This document shows positions 34,851-47,100 of a DNA stretch of 64,000 nt, piece by piece. The notes under the pieces were generated by a model. That model did not search any database, was not told the origin of the DNA, and was given only the letters and a program-made list of their open reading frames with translations. Numbering within the stretch: position 1 is the first letter of the stretch; each line of letters begins with the position of its first letter. Location: contig PUFA01000077.1 in assembly GCA_003508835.1 (NCBI GenBank), positions 3,610,001-3,674,000 on the forward strand, in the 5' to 3' direction. A program made the translations under genes and the position numbers. The stretch is from Eonycteris spelaea. Lineage: Eukaryota > Chordata > Mammalia > Chiroptera > Pteropodidae.

Positions 34851-35679
34851 AATATTATTTACTCTCTGGCTGATAATATCACCTGCTTTTATGCTCAGTT
34901 TATTAAAATCTGAGCCCGTGTTAAGTGGCAACAGGGACTTGCAGTGGCACTAGATGGTTAAAGAGAGAAAAAGCATCATAAACAGGATAATGAGATGATG
35001 ACCTCCGCCCTTACTCAGTGACTCATGATTCAACGGGAAGGGAAGGACTTCACACACCCAAGTAACATGTTTTTGGGGTAAAAGTTTATCTTGAGACACA
35101 GTATGTTTGTGTGTGTGTGTTTACTTTTTCAACCACCCAGTTGGCTGAGTCCTTTCCTCTTTCTCCACTATATTTATAATATCTGACGTGCATGTTACAC
35201 AGAATATCTGGCATAGGCAAACTAGATATCCCTATTGAAAAAGCAAAGCCCTCTAGAGCCTGCTCCTTGATGTTTGAGAGTAGGAAAATAAAATAAAATA
35301 CTTTGTGCAATTCTCTTTTGTAGAAAACTCTGCGCACCAGTCTATACACTGGCATGCAAACTTGTAACTATCACACCAATCAAAATAAGAATGTCACTTA
35401 AGTGAATGCACATCGGTGTTATTCTAATCAATGTTCAAACAAATGCCATTATAGTAAAAGCACTGAAGAACACAGTATTACCTAATAAACTATGTGAGCA
35501 CTATATGAGTTATACACAAAAAATGTGAAAGCGCCCGTTCTCCGCTGTGCAATCTTTTGAGGATGGGGCGGGCTTACTGATTGTATTATCATAGTAAATA
35601 GTTTAGGTTATAGATCAAAATACACCCATAGCTTAGGGACTGCAGTTCTATTAGTTAATACCCTCCTTAGCCAGAGTTC
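34851..35679. other. Intergenic, nothing recognised
   Basis: A short (TG)n lies at about 35106-35121. Confidence 0.4.
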
Positions 35680-36240
35680 CCCTACGTCCTTCACCCAATT
35701 TCCCCTATTGTCAACATGGTACATTGCCATATACCTCTGTCAGATCTAAGAAACCAACCATGGGTACGTTAACTCCATAATGAATTGGAGTTTCACTAGT
35801 TTTTTCACTAATGTCATTTTTCTGTTGCAGGATCCAATCCAGGAAAACTCACTGCATCGTTGTCATGTCTCCTTAGTCTCTGGCCTGTGACAGTCTCTCA
35901 GTCATTCCGTTTGGCATAAAGTTAATAGTTTTGAGGAGTATTTTGTAGCGTCCCTCAGTTTGGGTTCGTCTGATGTTTCTTCTCATGATTAGACTCAGTA
36001 GACTAGGATTGTGGGGTTTTATGCCCACAGAGAAGCATGACCAGAGAGCTGTTCTCAGCACATCACACTGAAGACATGGTAATAACATGACTTCTCACTG
36101 GTGATGTTCACCATGATCACTTACTTCAGCTAACGTCTTTCTTAACTGTAAAGTTACTGTTTTCCCCTTTTCATACTCTATTCTTTGAAAGTGAGTCATT
36201 AAGTCTAGCCCACACCTAAAGGTGGGTGTGTCAGAGGTCA
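35680..36240. repeat. Old L1 (L1M-type) fragment
   Basis: The text ggatccaatccaggaaaactc, gttgtcatgtctccttagtctc, gtccctcagtttgggttcgtctgatgtttc, ctcatgattagactcag, actggtgatgttcacc and aactgtaaagttactgttttccc is a characteristic L1M run. Confidence 0.75.
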
Positions 36241-36589
36241 AGAGCTTTGAAAGACAGTTCTGCTTGGGCTGAAGCCCCATTTGATATGAAGAAAATTTCA
36301 CTTATAGTAAAATGTTGGAAAAGAAGCAATTGGTTAAAAGAGGACAGGAAAACTCAGTCGCTTTCTAGCTATTTATCAGAAAAGGATTTCAGTGTAAGGA
36401 TACTTTGATCAAAGTGTCTTTTTAAGGAGTTTATGAGACTTTGTTAATGAAGTAGCTTCTCCATTCTCTCCTTAAGAATCATCTAGAAGAAATGAGAACA
36501 AGAAACAAATATCACAAACTTCAAATGCTAAGAAATTAGAAGAAATTTCAAACGCCAAACGCAGAGAATGAAGGGGTACAGGAAGATGC

Positions 36590-36995
36590 TGAGAGAGGAT
36601 GTCTATTCCTGCAGCTCTCATTCAAACTCAGCAAGAGAGAAGTCAGACAAAAGAAGTAATTAGAATATATGATTTCACTTATATGCGGAACCTAAGTAAT
36701 AAAAAGAACAAACTAATCAAAAACAGACTCACAAATACAGTGCACAATTTGGTAACGGACAAAAAGGATGAGGGGTTGGGGGATGGGAGGAGGTGAAGGG
36801 TTAAAGTACAAATCAGTAGCTGATGGATGGTCACGGGGATGGGGAGCATGGCATAGGGAATGCAGTTAGCATTAACACGTTGGCTCGGTGGAGAGTCGGG
36901 AGGGAGGGAGCAATCAGGGCATCATTTTATGAACTATACAGATGTCAAAACAATGTACCGTATACTTGAATCCAAAATAAGTTAAAAACCCCCCA
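36590..36995 (+). repeat. L1 3' end fragment
   Basis: The text gatttcacttatatgcggaacc, acagactcacaaatac, ggggatgggaggaggtgaaggg, aactatacagatgtcaaaac and gtatacttgaatccaaaataa follows the 3' end of L1 as found in laurasiatherian mammals. Confidence 0.7.
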
Positions 36996-36999
36996 AAAT

Positions 37000-37122
37000 G
37001 AGAAATGTATAAACATTAGAAAAGAGGTAATAAAATTACCATCATTTATAGATGTGATTATTTTCAAGTAAAACCCAAGAAGTGTATTAAAAATGTTGCA
37101 AATAAGAATTTAGTAATGTAGT
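37000..37122 (+). repeat. L1 ORF2 remnant, part before the LTR insertion
   Basis: The text ttaccatcatttatagatgtgat...aagtaaaacccaagaagtg...aataagaatttagtaatgtag follows the L1 ORF2 stretch around the ...F-A-D-D-M... motif, heavily decayed. It resumes at 37648. Confidence 0.6.
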
Positions 37123-37647
37123 TGAGATGGTTAATTTTATCTATCAATCTGACCAGGCCATGGGATGTGCAGACAGATGGCTGGTTAAATTGTTATTTCT
37201 GGGTGGGTCTGTAAAGGTGTTACAGGAGGACATTAGTATTTGGATTGGTGGACAAAGTAAGGCAGATGCCCACCCCCCGCCCCACCCTGCGACAATTGGT
37301 TGATGGGTAAGCATCATCCAATCTGTTGAGGGCTCAAGTAGAATGAAAAGATGGAGGCAGGTTAAATTCCCTCTCTACCTGACTGTATGAGAGCTGGGAC
37401 ATCGATCTTCTTCTGCCTATGCAGTTTTAGTCCTCAGGCCTTCAGAACCAGACTGCAACCTATACTGTGGGCTCCTGCTCTCGGGCCTTTGGACTACATA
37501 CCACTAGTTTTCCTTCCCGGGTTTCTGCCTTGCAGACAGCAGATTACAGAACTTCTCGGCCTCCATAATCATGTGAGTTAATACTTTACAACAAATGTGT
37601 GAGCGGGTGTGTGCATGCTGTTTTTCTGGAGAACCCTGATGAATGCA
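37123..37647 (-). mobile_element. MLT2-type ERVL LTR, full length, inserted in L1
   Basis: It begins tgagatggttaattttatctatcaa and ends ggagaaccctgatgaatgca, the complete antisense order of an MLT2 LTR. The 5-bp flanks GTAGT (37118-37122) and GTAGC (37648-37652) are a slightly decayed target duplication. Solo LTR with no internal proviral sequence. Confidence 0.88.
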
Positions 37648-38800
37648 GTAGCTAAAGCACAAAATCAGCATAAAGTAATATACATAACCATATATAAAGA
37701 CTTCATTTTTCAATACCAAACCAAAAATAAAAAAATAAACTACCTTATAATGTAGTTAAAAAGAAATGCGATATCAATAGATAAAAATATCATTATCCGT
37801 AATAGGAATAATCAACAGCAAGATATCGATTCTAAGTTAACTTTTGATTTAACACACAACCAACACCAACTACAAAAACAATTTCAAGGCTAGAAAGACT
37901 GATTCCCAAATTTATGTAGAAAAATAAACCCACAAAATGGCAAAATTATAGGATGGAAAATTGATCCGTGGAAGCCAGGGGTTGGGGGTGGAGAAGACCT
38001 GAAAGGGGCGGCTCGAGGGAATTTGAAAGTGATGGGTCTGAGGTGGTTGGATACACAAGTCCACGCATTTGTCAAAACCGAGAGAAACATACTTCACAAA
38101 GAATACGACTGTATATAAATTAATAAGTTGACCAGAAAATGACCCAGAAGAGCCAAAAAATTCTGAAAAAAAAAATTAAATAAGTGGAGGCTACCTCTAC
38201 CATCTCTAGTGGTACAGTAATCTAAACAGTGTGGTACTGGCAGGTGAAGACAGATCCATGAGACTAGCTACAAAGCCCAGAAATGGACCCAAATATATAA
38301 GTGAATTTAACACATAACACTTGAAATCTAGAGAGAAAAGATGGAGTTTTAAATCCATGGTGTTGGGTAGTATTCTGGAAGGAAGGAAAAGTGAGATCCC
38401 TACCTCCTGCCTCCTGTCAGAAAAAATTCCAGATGAATTTTAGTTGAATGAAGGCTATAAAACCTGAAACTTGAAACTTTAAAACCAATAGAAAAATTGG
38501 GAGAATTCTTTTATAACCATGGACTAAGGAAGACCTTTGTTACTATGACATAAAATGTGATAGTCATAAAATATAAACTATATAAAAATAAAAAGCAATA
38601 TCTGCAATTATCATTTGTTAGCAAATATAAATACTACATATGTGTATGTACAGACTAGCTCTGGAAAGGTACGTGTAATACTGGCAACAGGGACAGTCTC
38701 TAGGGAAGGAGACTGGCGAGGCTCACACTAGAACTATGTATTGTTTCTGTGTAATTACCTATTCCGAAAATGTGAATAATTTTTGGCATCGTCTGCCCCC
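37648..38800 (+). repeat. L1 ORF2 remnant, part after the LTR
   Basis: The text cataaagtaatatacataacc...agtgtggtactggcaggtgaagacagatccatgag...aaaattccagatgaattttagttgaatg...aggaagacctttgtta keeps L1 ORF2 wording (tggtactggca, agacctttgtta-type phrases). Many frameshifts; no functional ORF. Confidence 0.65.
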
Positions 38801-39399
38801 CTAAACATCAGCTTAAATAGCTGAAAGCTCACCATAAGAGGTTCCTCTTAAGAAACACCCAGTACTAATATCCAATTTAGAAAGAATATACACAATATAC
38901 AGTTCCTAAAACAATGCTTTATATGCAAGAGGTACTTAAATTACAGTGATAGCTATTATTTGTCACTGTCTTCCAACAACACTGATAATTATTTTGAAAT
39001 ATATCATTACTGTTTTCAAAGTTGGGAATTCTACATGTGTTATCACTGCACACTGTAATATAAAACATTCCATTTTCCAAAAATAATTTCAAATGGCCAA
39101 CAATTAATCGGAATCTTTAACTGTCATTTAGGCCCTTCGATGTCTCATCACATCCCCTTCGCACCTACAAGCTGGCCCAGCTCCACTGCTTTACAAGTAC
39201 TGAACGCGCCCTTGCTCTGTACCTTTGAAAATACTGTATTGTCTGCTGAGAGAACTTTACCTGCTTCTGCCTACTGAAAGCATTCTTCCTAGCAGAGCCA
39301 GATCAAATCCCATTACCCACAAAGCTCTCCCGAAATTTTGTGAACAGGGATATTACATAGATACAGAGATAGAAAGGTAACAAAAGATATAAAAAGACA
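38801..39399. other. Intergenic immediately past TAF2, with an L2-like fragment
   Basis: The segment 39130-39345 (caagctggcccagctccactgc...ctgcttctgcctactgaaag...cagatcaaatcccattaccc) is L2-like in sense orientation. The rest is AT-rich. Confidence 0.4.
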
Positions 39400-39413
39400 C
39401 AAAGGCAGAATGA

Positions 39414-39435
39414 TTTATTTAAAAAGTTATTTATT
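39414..39435 (-). terminator. Paired AATAAA poly(A) signals, predicted TAF2 3' end
   Basis: Two minus-strand AATAAA hexamers lie at 39430-39435 and 39414-39419. Below 39400 the minus strand becomes U- and GU-rich (tgtgtctttttatatctttt), as expected of a downstream cleavage element. Cleavage is predicted close to 39395-39412. Confidence 0.6.
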
Positions 39436-40349
39436 AAACAAGTTAAATGCAAATAAAAGTATATTTAAAAGGCTAACATTATTGGATCCTTTTGAAATAC
39501 CTATACTGGGAAGAAATAGCTTTCAAACTTCCTAATGATAAGGAAAATGATAAAAACACAACAGGTATGAAAAACATTTGAAACAAATAATAAAGCACAT
39601 GGTAAATTCAGAAATAAAAACAATAACAAACAAACATACAAACTATTGAAGTATGACACCAAAATGTTTCATGTTTTTAAACACTATGGTACACTCACAT
39701 GAGGGCCAAACTGTCTATGTTCAAGTTAATAAATAGTATGTAAACACCTTTTTAAGGAACCATAATTTGTGTTATATAGAAATAATTTTAGAATGTGTTG
39801 GCTGTGTAAATTGTCCACATTTAGCAAACATATTCTATGTATGAACATATTAACTTATACTTAATGAAAAAACCTTATAATCTAAACATCTTGATTTGAG
39901 AACTCTGGATTTGATAGTTCTATTAAATTCTAATGTTGTCATCGCTGAATGCATTACCAAAAGTTATTTGATTTTTTTAAAAAGCTGCTTCCAAAAATTT
40001 CAGTATTTTAGGGCAAAAGAAAATATGTATTCTTGTTTACAAATTCTAAAATTCTAATGCTTAGTTTCTATGTTCAATACAAAAAAAATGCAGTAGAGAG
40101 ACAATTCTTATAGAAAAGGCTCTGTTGTTTTTAGTAGTTCGAAATGGTGTTATATAATATGTCACTGGAAATAGTGGTTTCACCACCGATTTGGTAGTAG
40201 CTTCTGTTTAAAATGTAACTTTGCCTGATAACATCCATCAAAGGCTTTAAAACATAATTGACCTTGGCAATAAACACAGAGACCATGATGTGACTGGGAA
40301 CTGCCAGTGGGCTGGAGGGTCTTTATGAAAAGAGGTGTGGTGGTGGGGT

Positions 40350-40359
40350 GGGGGGGGGG

Positions 40360-40409
<50 letters not shown>
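40350..40409. repeat. Thirteen-base G run followed by (TG) about 23 microsatellite
   Basis: On the plus strand thirteen G (40350-40362) run directly into 47 bases of alternating TG (40363-40409). In TAF2 mRNA this reads (CA)n followed by C13 inside the 3' UTR. It also produces a spurious minus-strand open frame of His-Thr repeats. Such tracts vary in length between individuals and are prone to assembly error. Confidence 0.9.
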
Positions 40410-40412
<3 letters not shown>

Positions 40413-40629
40413 AAGGAGAAAGTGGGATGAAATGGTTCATTCAGAGCTATAAAACACATTTTCCTAATTACATCTCAATTGGGTAAATAATGTAAATCAA
40501 ATGTTTAGAACTTAAATGGATTCTGAATTTCTGAGGCAACTTGTTTTCCCCTTAAATCACTCTCTACAGACGACACAGCCTTCCTGACTTACTTCCTCTG
40601 AGACGCCGAGGGAATGGGCTCCTGAGCCC

Positions 40630-40892
40630 TCAGTCTGAGAGAGAGGGAGAGCGGACAGACCTGCCGCTGGCGGGGCTGGAGAAAGCGAAAGGCTCCTTGT
40701 CCTTCTCTTTACCGTCATGCTTGTGCTTGTGCTTGTGCTTATGTTTGTGCTTCTTCTTCTTCTTCTTGTGCTCATGGTGGTGGTGGTGATGGTGGTCACT
40801 GTGTTTCGAGGACGCAGATTCCTTAGAAAATACTGAGAGCGGAGTTGTCGCAACTTGATGCATACTCATCTCCAAAGGCGATTGTTCTTTAC
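40630..40892 (-). CDS. TAF2: TAF2 last coding exon i, residues about 1113-1199, with His/Lys-rich tail and stop
   Basis: 263 bp of coding sequence ending in TGA at 40630-40632. The acceptor is atcttgaag before GTAAAGAAC, with a modest pyrimidine tract. The exon reads KEQSPLEMSM, then a run of seven His, E-H, six Lys, and an alternating His-Lys run of eleven residues, then DGKEKDKEPF and the final SVRSPSLSD. Histidine runs of this length are known to direct nuclear proteins to speckles, and the tail is expected to be disordered. His and Lys codons are mixed (CAC/CAT, AAG/AAA). The preceding intron is the largest in the window (6762 bp). Confidence 0.97.
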
Positions 40893-41184
40893 CTTCAAGA
40901 TTAAAAACACCCAAATGAATTCCCGTTGATAACAAGGAAAGTGAGACAAAAGTAAGAGGGAACTGATGATAGTATAGAAAAGAGAGATTCCTAAGTCTTT
41001 ATCAATCCCATGGAAATAATTAGGGACAGGAGAAGTATCTAAGTAAGACATCCAATTGGTTACACATAAGTTTTCGGCACTGTAACCAAGAAGCTGAATA
41101 TTTCAGTTCCTTAAAGTCTATACAAATTATGATACACACCACTGTGTTACTCTAACTGCAACACTCTCCAAATCAGTCTTTTTA

Positions 41185-41325
41185 TATGCCCACGATGTAA
41201 AACAGATGAGGAAATTAAGGCACAAAGAAATTAAGTGCCCTGCTCATAACTGCACTAAGAGAACTAAGCTACAAAACCAAAGAGCCTGACACCAAAATCT
41301 ATGCTCTTAACCTTTCTGCCCGTCT
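41185..41325 (-). repeat. MIR
   Basis: The text aacagatgaggaaattaaggcac, aaagaaattaagtgccctgctc, acaaaaccaaagagcctgac and ctatgctcttaacctttctgcc is reverse-complement MIR. Confidence 0.8.
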
Positions 41326-42043
41326 GAACATAGCATGACACATTCTGTAGCACATCTTTTATCTCTGAGTCTCTTTCATTAGACTCATAAATTCTTGACA
41401 TATCAAACAATATCTAGCAGCCCCTACAATCCACCTCCCCAGCCCTGCCAAAGCTTGCTAAACAAATGAATTAATATAGCTGAATTATTTGTGTTTCTTT
41501 TTAAATAGGATGTCAGGTGAACTTAATCCAACTAAATGCAATTGGAAGGTCACTCTCCGATTTTGAAGGCAGAGGAATAAAGCACAGAAACTATTATAGA
41601 TCATTCATTCAACTGGTATTGACTACTGTACTTCATGTCAGGAACCATTCCAATATTTTAGAGCAAGTGAATGAGACGAAGTTCCTGTCCTCACAGATTA
41701 TTCACATTTTGCTACCACAAAATTAGAATATAAGCATTCTAATTTTTATAAATATATAAATTTTCATGAGTTTTGTTAAAGCTAACACTAATAATGATAT
41801 AAAAACTAAATAGATTATTTATATAGAAGCAAGTTTGAGGATCTGTATCTTTTGCAGTAACTGGTACCCGGATATTCTTCAGAAAAAGAAAAAAATTGAG
41901 AGATATTTTATAGTATCAGTGAAATAGGCTCCTGTATGATTTTAATATAGATTTTTAAAAATACATGAATACAGTAACAATTCTATAAATATAGAAAAAG
42001 AGTTTCACACCACACAGAATACAAAACCAGGTGATGGGAATAA

Positions 42044-42059
42044 GAGGCTTTAAAGCCTC
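42044..42059. repeat. 16-bp perfect palindrome
   Basis: GAGGCTTTAAAGCCTC is its own reverse complement; symmetry stops at the next base on each side. Confidence 0.95.
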
Positions 42060-43959
42060 ATGAACGAATTCCGTTAGCGCCCATCTCATTGTTTGGTCAG
42101 TCTACACCAACGGACTTGCAGCTCTCCAGCTGGCTGTCTGCACCACTGGGAGTCTGCGGTCCTTTTCTAGACTGAGGGGAGTTTCATCTAGTCCTAGACA
42201 CTTGCCAAGCTACTTGGATTGCAGAAAAGCCAATAGTTATGTTGGAAAATGTACTTCCCAGCAGAAGCAACTGCCAAACGGACAACTGAGTGTACATGGG
42301 TGTGCTCTTTTCCAAGGAATACTTATAACCATTTCAAAAGTACCAAATTCTTCTCTAGTGGGCTTACACTTCACATAAAGACATATTCATTGATTATAAA
42401 CCTTACATTTCTCTTGATCTGTATGAAGTCTTAATCCAAAAACAAAGGAGTTAGGAACCAGGGCAAATGGCTGACTGCAGGGCCGGGTAGGTGATTTACA
42501 AGATGAGTGTGAAACGTCTGGTATAACGATAGCAAGGAAGTTAAAGTGTTCTCCTCTGACTCAAGCGTCAAGAGGTCCTTACTATCCAAACATGGGACAA
42601 TTTAAATACTGACAAAGATAATAACTGTAATGGACTAGAACTGACTGATCACACTGGAGGTTGCTAGTTGGCCAATTCATTATTTTGCGAATTATTATGT
42701 AAATAGAATCAAGCCTTTATCTTTTTCCTATATGACCTATACCACTGGGTAATAGTAGATGAGGGGGCATTTAGCTTAATAAAAATCATCCAATTTCTAA
42801 ATAAAAATGGAAAGATAAATTAGATATGACCATTTTACAACCTTTAGAATTAACAAATTTAGGCCTTGCACATCTAATGGCTAACCTCATAAAGGCACCT
42901 AGACACTGACGCCTCCAGACTGAAGAACATACCACCATCTACAAACCTGAATTCAAATAAGCTTCTAGATACAACTACAAATTTACAGGAAATATAGAGG
43001 ACTCTAATGTAATTATAGCAGAGGTATACAATTAGCAAACAAAGACTTGAAAACTACAGACAAAAAACCTGGTTTCTTTAACAAATACGTTGTAAAGGGG
43101 AGAAAAAGAGATAAAAAGACCAACTGGAAACTTTAAATTTAAGAAGATGTAAAGGATATACCAGCCAACTGCAATGTATAGACCTTATGTGACCACTGAT
43201 TCAAACAAATAAATTGTTTAAAAAGTAAAATAATGGCATTTATGTAATCTGAAATTTAAACAATGATTGGATATTTAAAGATATGAAAAAACTCAATTTT
43301 TTAAAGTATAAAAATATTACTGTGGTTTTGACTTTTTAAATTCCTCAACTTTTAGAGATACATACTAAATTATTTAAAATGATGATATGTGGGACTTGTT
43401 TCATAATAATTCAGAAGGGTGAAAATGGGTAAGGGTATAAATTAAACAAGCCTGACCATGAGCTGACTGATTGTTGTTGAAGCTTAGTAATGAATTCATG
43501 GGGTTTCATCATACTAATCTAACTACTTCAGCTTCCCATTATGTGTTTTTTTAAAAAGAAGTTAGAGCAATTTCTCCATGAAAATGCCAAATGCCCATAT
43601 TCTTTGATTTAGGACATTCATTTATAGAAATTATCCCATAAATGTGCTCATGCACATGTGCAAAGACATCTTCCAATATTCACTAGAATATTTTTTGTAA
43701 TAACAGAACATCTGATAAAACCTAATAATACTCTATCATCACCAACAACCTTTAACTCTGAAATTTTCATTTATTATAGACAACATATATTTTTTGTTTG
43801 CTTAATCTCTTTCTTTCCTGAGTAATTTTTACCAGGTCTAATCCATGGTATTAAGAAAGCAAAATTTCCTTCTCATGTGGAATTGTATTAACAGTCAGAT
43901 TTCACTTTCACCCTAGCATAATGAGGTCACCTACAAAGTCTCTATTGCAGGGGGAGGGT

Positions 43960-44130
43960 GAAGTGGGTGAAGGGGATCAAATATACGGCAGCTGAAGGAA
44001 ACTGGACTTTGGGTGGTAAACATACAATAGAATAGACAGATGTCAAATAATGTACACCTGAAAATTATATAATTATATTAAGCAATATTACCCCAATAAA
44101 CTTAATTAAAAATTAACAAAAAAATAGAAT
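43960..44130 (+). repeat. L1 3' end with A-rich tail
   Basis: The text gaaactggactttgggtggtaa, tacaatagaatagacagatgtc, gtacacctgaaaattatataatt and accccaataaacttaattaaaa is the standard 3' end of laurasiatherian L1 copies. Confidence 0.8.
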
Positions 44131-47100
44131 CTCTATTGAGAAAAATGCATGTACTACCATCCCCCTGACACAAAGGACAAAACAGATGTTCAATTTTGTT
44201 GTTCTACCCAACATAAGATCTTTCCTAGAGACCTAGTAAAATGCACTATGATGGATAAGGGTTAGCTGTAGTCAATTTAACAAATGCAAACCAAACAAAA
44301 AGAGGTACTTAGTATAAGCCTAATGTGGAAGCTTTCCAGTCCATCTGATAAAAGCGCTGATAACACAGTGAATAACCTGCTAATTCTATGAATTCATTCG
44401 CTTTAGGTGTATATTTAAATTTAACACCAAACCTGCAGTTTCTGTTAGGAAGTGTGAAGTCTGTTCTTTAGATTCTTTAGGTCACTATAAAAAAGTGCAG
44501 AATCATATCATTATAATTTAAGAAAAAAATCAAAGTCTGCTTTTCATATGAGAGCTTACAAAACAGAGAACTCTCAGTCTCTCAAGTTTTTTGTTTTTTT
44601 TTTAAAGGAAGGCATTGCATAATACCGCAGCCCTTGCAAGGCAACTGAGGAACGCTCCTTGTCTTCCCTACAGAAACCATTAGGGATTTCCCTCCATTCC
44701 TGTTCCTGGCACTGCTCTCCACACTTCACCAAAGCAGCCCCTGCAGCAACCTGGGACACAGACCTGCCACCTCCAGTCTTTGAAGTGGTGGGAAGAGAGG
44801 GAGCTGCCACGTGAGAGGAGAGAGGATATGGTATGCTTATCCATCACCATGGGAACCATACAGCCCTTTTTCCAAATTCCCTTCCTTACCTCAGGAGAAA
44901 ACAACAGTGAAGTAATGAAGGAAAATACCCTTGCCACTTCTTTCTCACTCCAAATCACACATACATCATCTCTACCCTAAATATTCTTCTCACTATCATA
45001 GGCAAGGAAAGAGAAAATGGGGGCGGGGTTAGAAAGTAAACCATGACCTGTCCTCTGCTTAGGAATTTCCATTCCTTCTTTATGGGACCTAAACTTCCAT
45101 TCCTTTTCTACCTCTCCCAGACGCCATCTGCAACACTGTCCAGTTCTCAATTATCATCTGGCTTGCTGGCTCTAAATTTAGGGCCCATCTCAGACTTCAT
45201 CTCAGCTCAGGAATAAAGGAAGCAGGGGTCCCAAACTCAAAAGCCTTGGACCTCAGGAGATACAGCACAAATGAGTGAAGAGATTACCAGGTGCAACACA
45301 AATGCAATCAACAAAATTTTAAAAAATCCCTGCCTAAAAAGGTCTATCAGTTAACTTTTTTTTTTTTCGAGCAGCTAGAAATCCAGATTTTTTATATCCA
45401 ATCTCTTCATTTTTAGTCAACTATATCAAAAAATTTCATGACTTCTAAAGACCAAATAAAAGATGCCTCAGTTGGAAAAGCTGAATAGAGTCCAAAAAAC
45501 CCATTTGTGAACTTTAATCTACAATTACTAGAGACTTCAGAGATGTCACAGCTTCCCTAACCACTGTTCTCTGCCTTCTCTCCTGAACCCTCACTCTCAG
45601 CACGCCCCCACTTCCCTTCCTCCCATCCCCCACACCACCCCCATCCCCAGTTAGCTACCACAGGAGACCCAGGCTCGATCTGGAGCAGGAAGAGAGGAAG
45701 TTTCTGTTTTACTGCCAACTTTAGTTGGGTTAGGTTAAAGCTGTGCTTCTGACATTCCAAAAGATGGAGCTGAAAGCACCTCTTCTCTCAGAAATATTGT
45801 TGCCCGCAGTAGCTAGGTTTGATTCTCCTTCAGGTATAAATTTAAAGGACTTTTGTTGGTTAATCTGGGGCAGTTACCTATCAAATATAACAATATTTCT
45901 ATGGGAAAACTCCATTTAGAATCCCAAAATACATACGCGTATAAATGAACTTTTGCAACACTACCATTTGTTAAATGAAAGTTTTCTAAATTCTAATAAC
46001 ACTGTTGAATTTTAAGACTTGCTCAGTGTTGACAGGGTACTGAACAGCAAAAATACATTTAAAGGAAATTACAAAGGCACGTTAACAAATATATTCAAAA
46101 TTAAGTTTTACAGATCGGTCTCTATATATAATATACTGGAACACATTTTGCCTCATGACAGAAAAGAGTCCTATACTGACAGTAAGCAAAGCTAAAATTT
46201 TCAAGCTTTTCTATAACCCACGACCAGCCCTCTACCTCCTCCCCAGTCTCCCATGTGATGCCATAAGAACCAAAAGACTATTAAGAGAGATTCCAAAAAC
46301 AGTAAAAATGTAAATTTTAAAGCAATATGGAACCATAATAAAAAGGCACATTGGTGGGCACAAAAAGGTGTAAGATCTGCTTCTACATAGGTTACTGTGC
46401 CACATCACTCAGAAAAAACGAACAAATACATTCAGATTATTTTCTGGACAGGAATTTACCTGATTGTTGGAATCCAGACAGAATTCATTTTTTTATAAGG
46501 AAGGAAAGGCAGATAGAAGCATCACTCTCAAACTATATCAAGAGGCTTGAAACACACTGTGCTTTACAATTTTTTAAAATGTAGAAAATATTATGTCTAG
46601 TAAAATTTTAGTAAGTATAATCATAATAAAATACCAAAACCAAAAGCAAAACCAACAGAATACAAAATTGGCAAGGGCCAAGAAATGTCAAAATTCACTT
46701 ATCAAAGTTAAGTTTCCAGCTGATTTCCTTCTGATATATATTTTGTGACTCTATTATAATAAATGCATAGAGAGAGAGATACAAGCATGCAAAAGTCTAG
46801 GGTCTCAATACCAAAATATTTTGATGTGTTGCTTTTGTTTGAAGTCTTATTAATCGCAGCTCCCTAAGCCCCTCAAATAAATAAACACTTACTCTTTTGT
46901 TTATATCATAAAAACATGGTTTATATAAGCAAAACCCATTCACTGAAATTTTAAAGCCTGACTAATGACTTTTGGAAAAACTATTCTTTAAAAATGATTT
47001 TGCTTATGTATTGTTTTTAACTCCCTATTCCTCCAAAACTTGCAGGCTGAATTTGTTCATCAGCACTGAATATTTACTCTTTATTTGGATTATAATCTTC

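Larger units (their letters stand above)
39400..40629 (-). other. TAF2: TAF2 3' untranslated region (predicted)
   Basis: The region runs from the TAF2 stop codon to the first canonical poly(A) signals found on the minus strand. No AATAAA or ATTAAA hexamer was noticed on that strand between the stop codon and 39435, so the first good site lies about 1.2 kb downstream. It contains a long CA repeat next to a C run (on the mRNA strand) at 40350-40409. AT-rich otherwise. The cleavage position is inferred to within a few tens of bases. Confidence 0.6.

Noticed and set aside
1..39399. ENPP2 coding exons
   Set aside because: I looked for the ENPP2 N-terminal signal-peptide and somatomedin-B-like text on the minus strand and saw none; the gene body probably lies beyond the left edge.
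40180..40440. Minus-strand open frame with a His-Thr repeat
   Set aside because: It is the translation of the CA microsatellite in the TAF2 3' UTR and has no other coding feature.
40557..40853. 98-codon minus-strand frame overlapping the last TAF2 exon
   Set aside because: Out of frame with the TAF2 tail; a shadow of the repetitive His/Lys coding stretch.
44574..44958. Two overlapping minus-strand frames in the last TAF2 intron
   Set aside because: Different frames, no shared family, inside an intron and without splice-site support.
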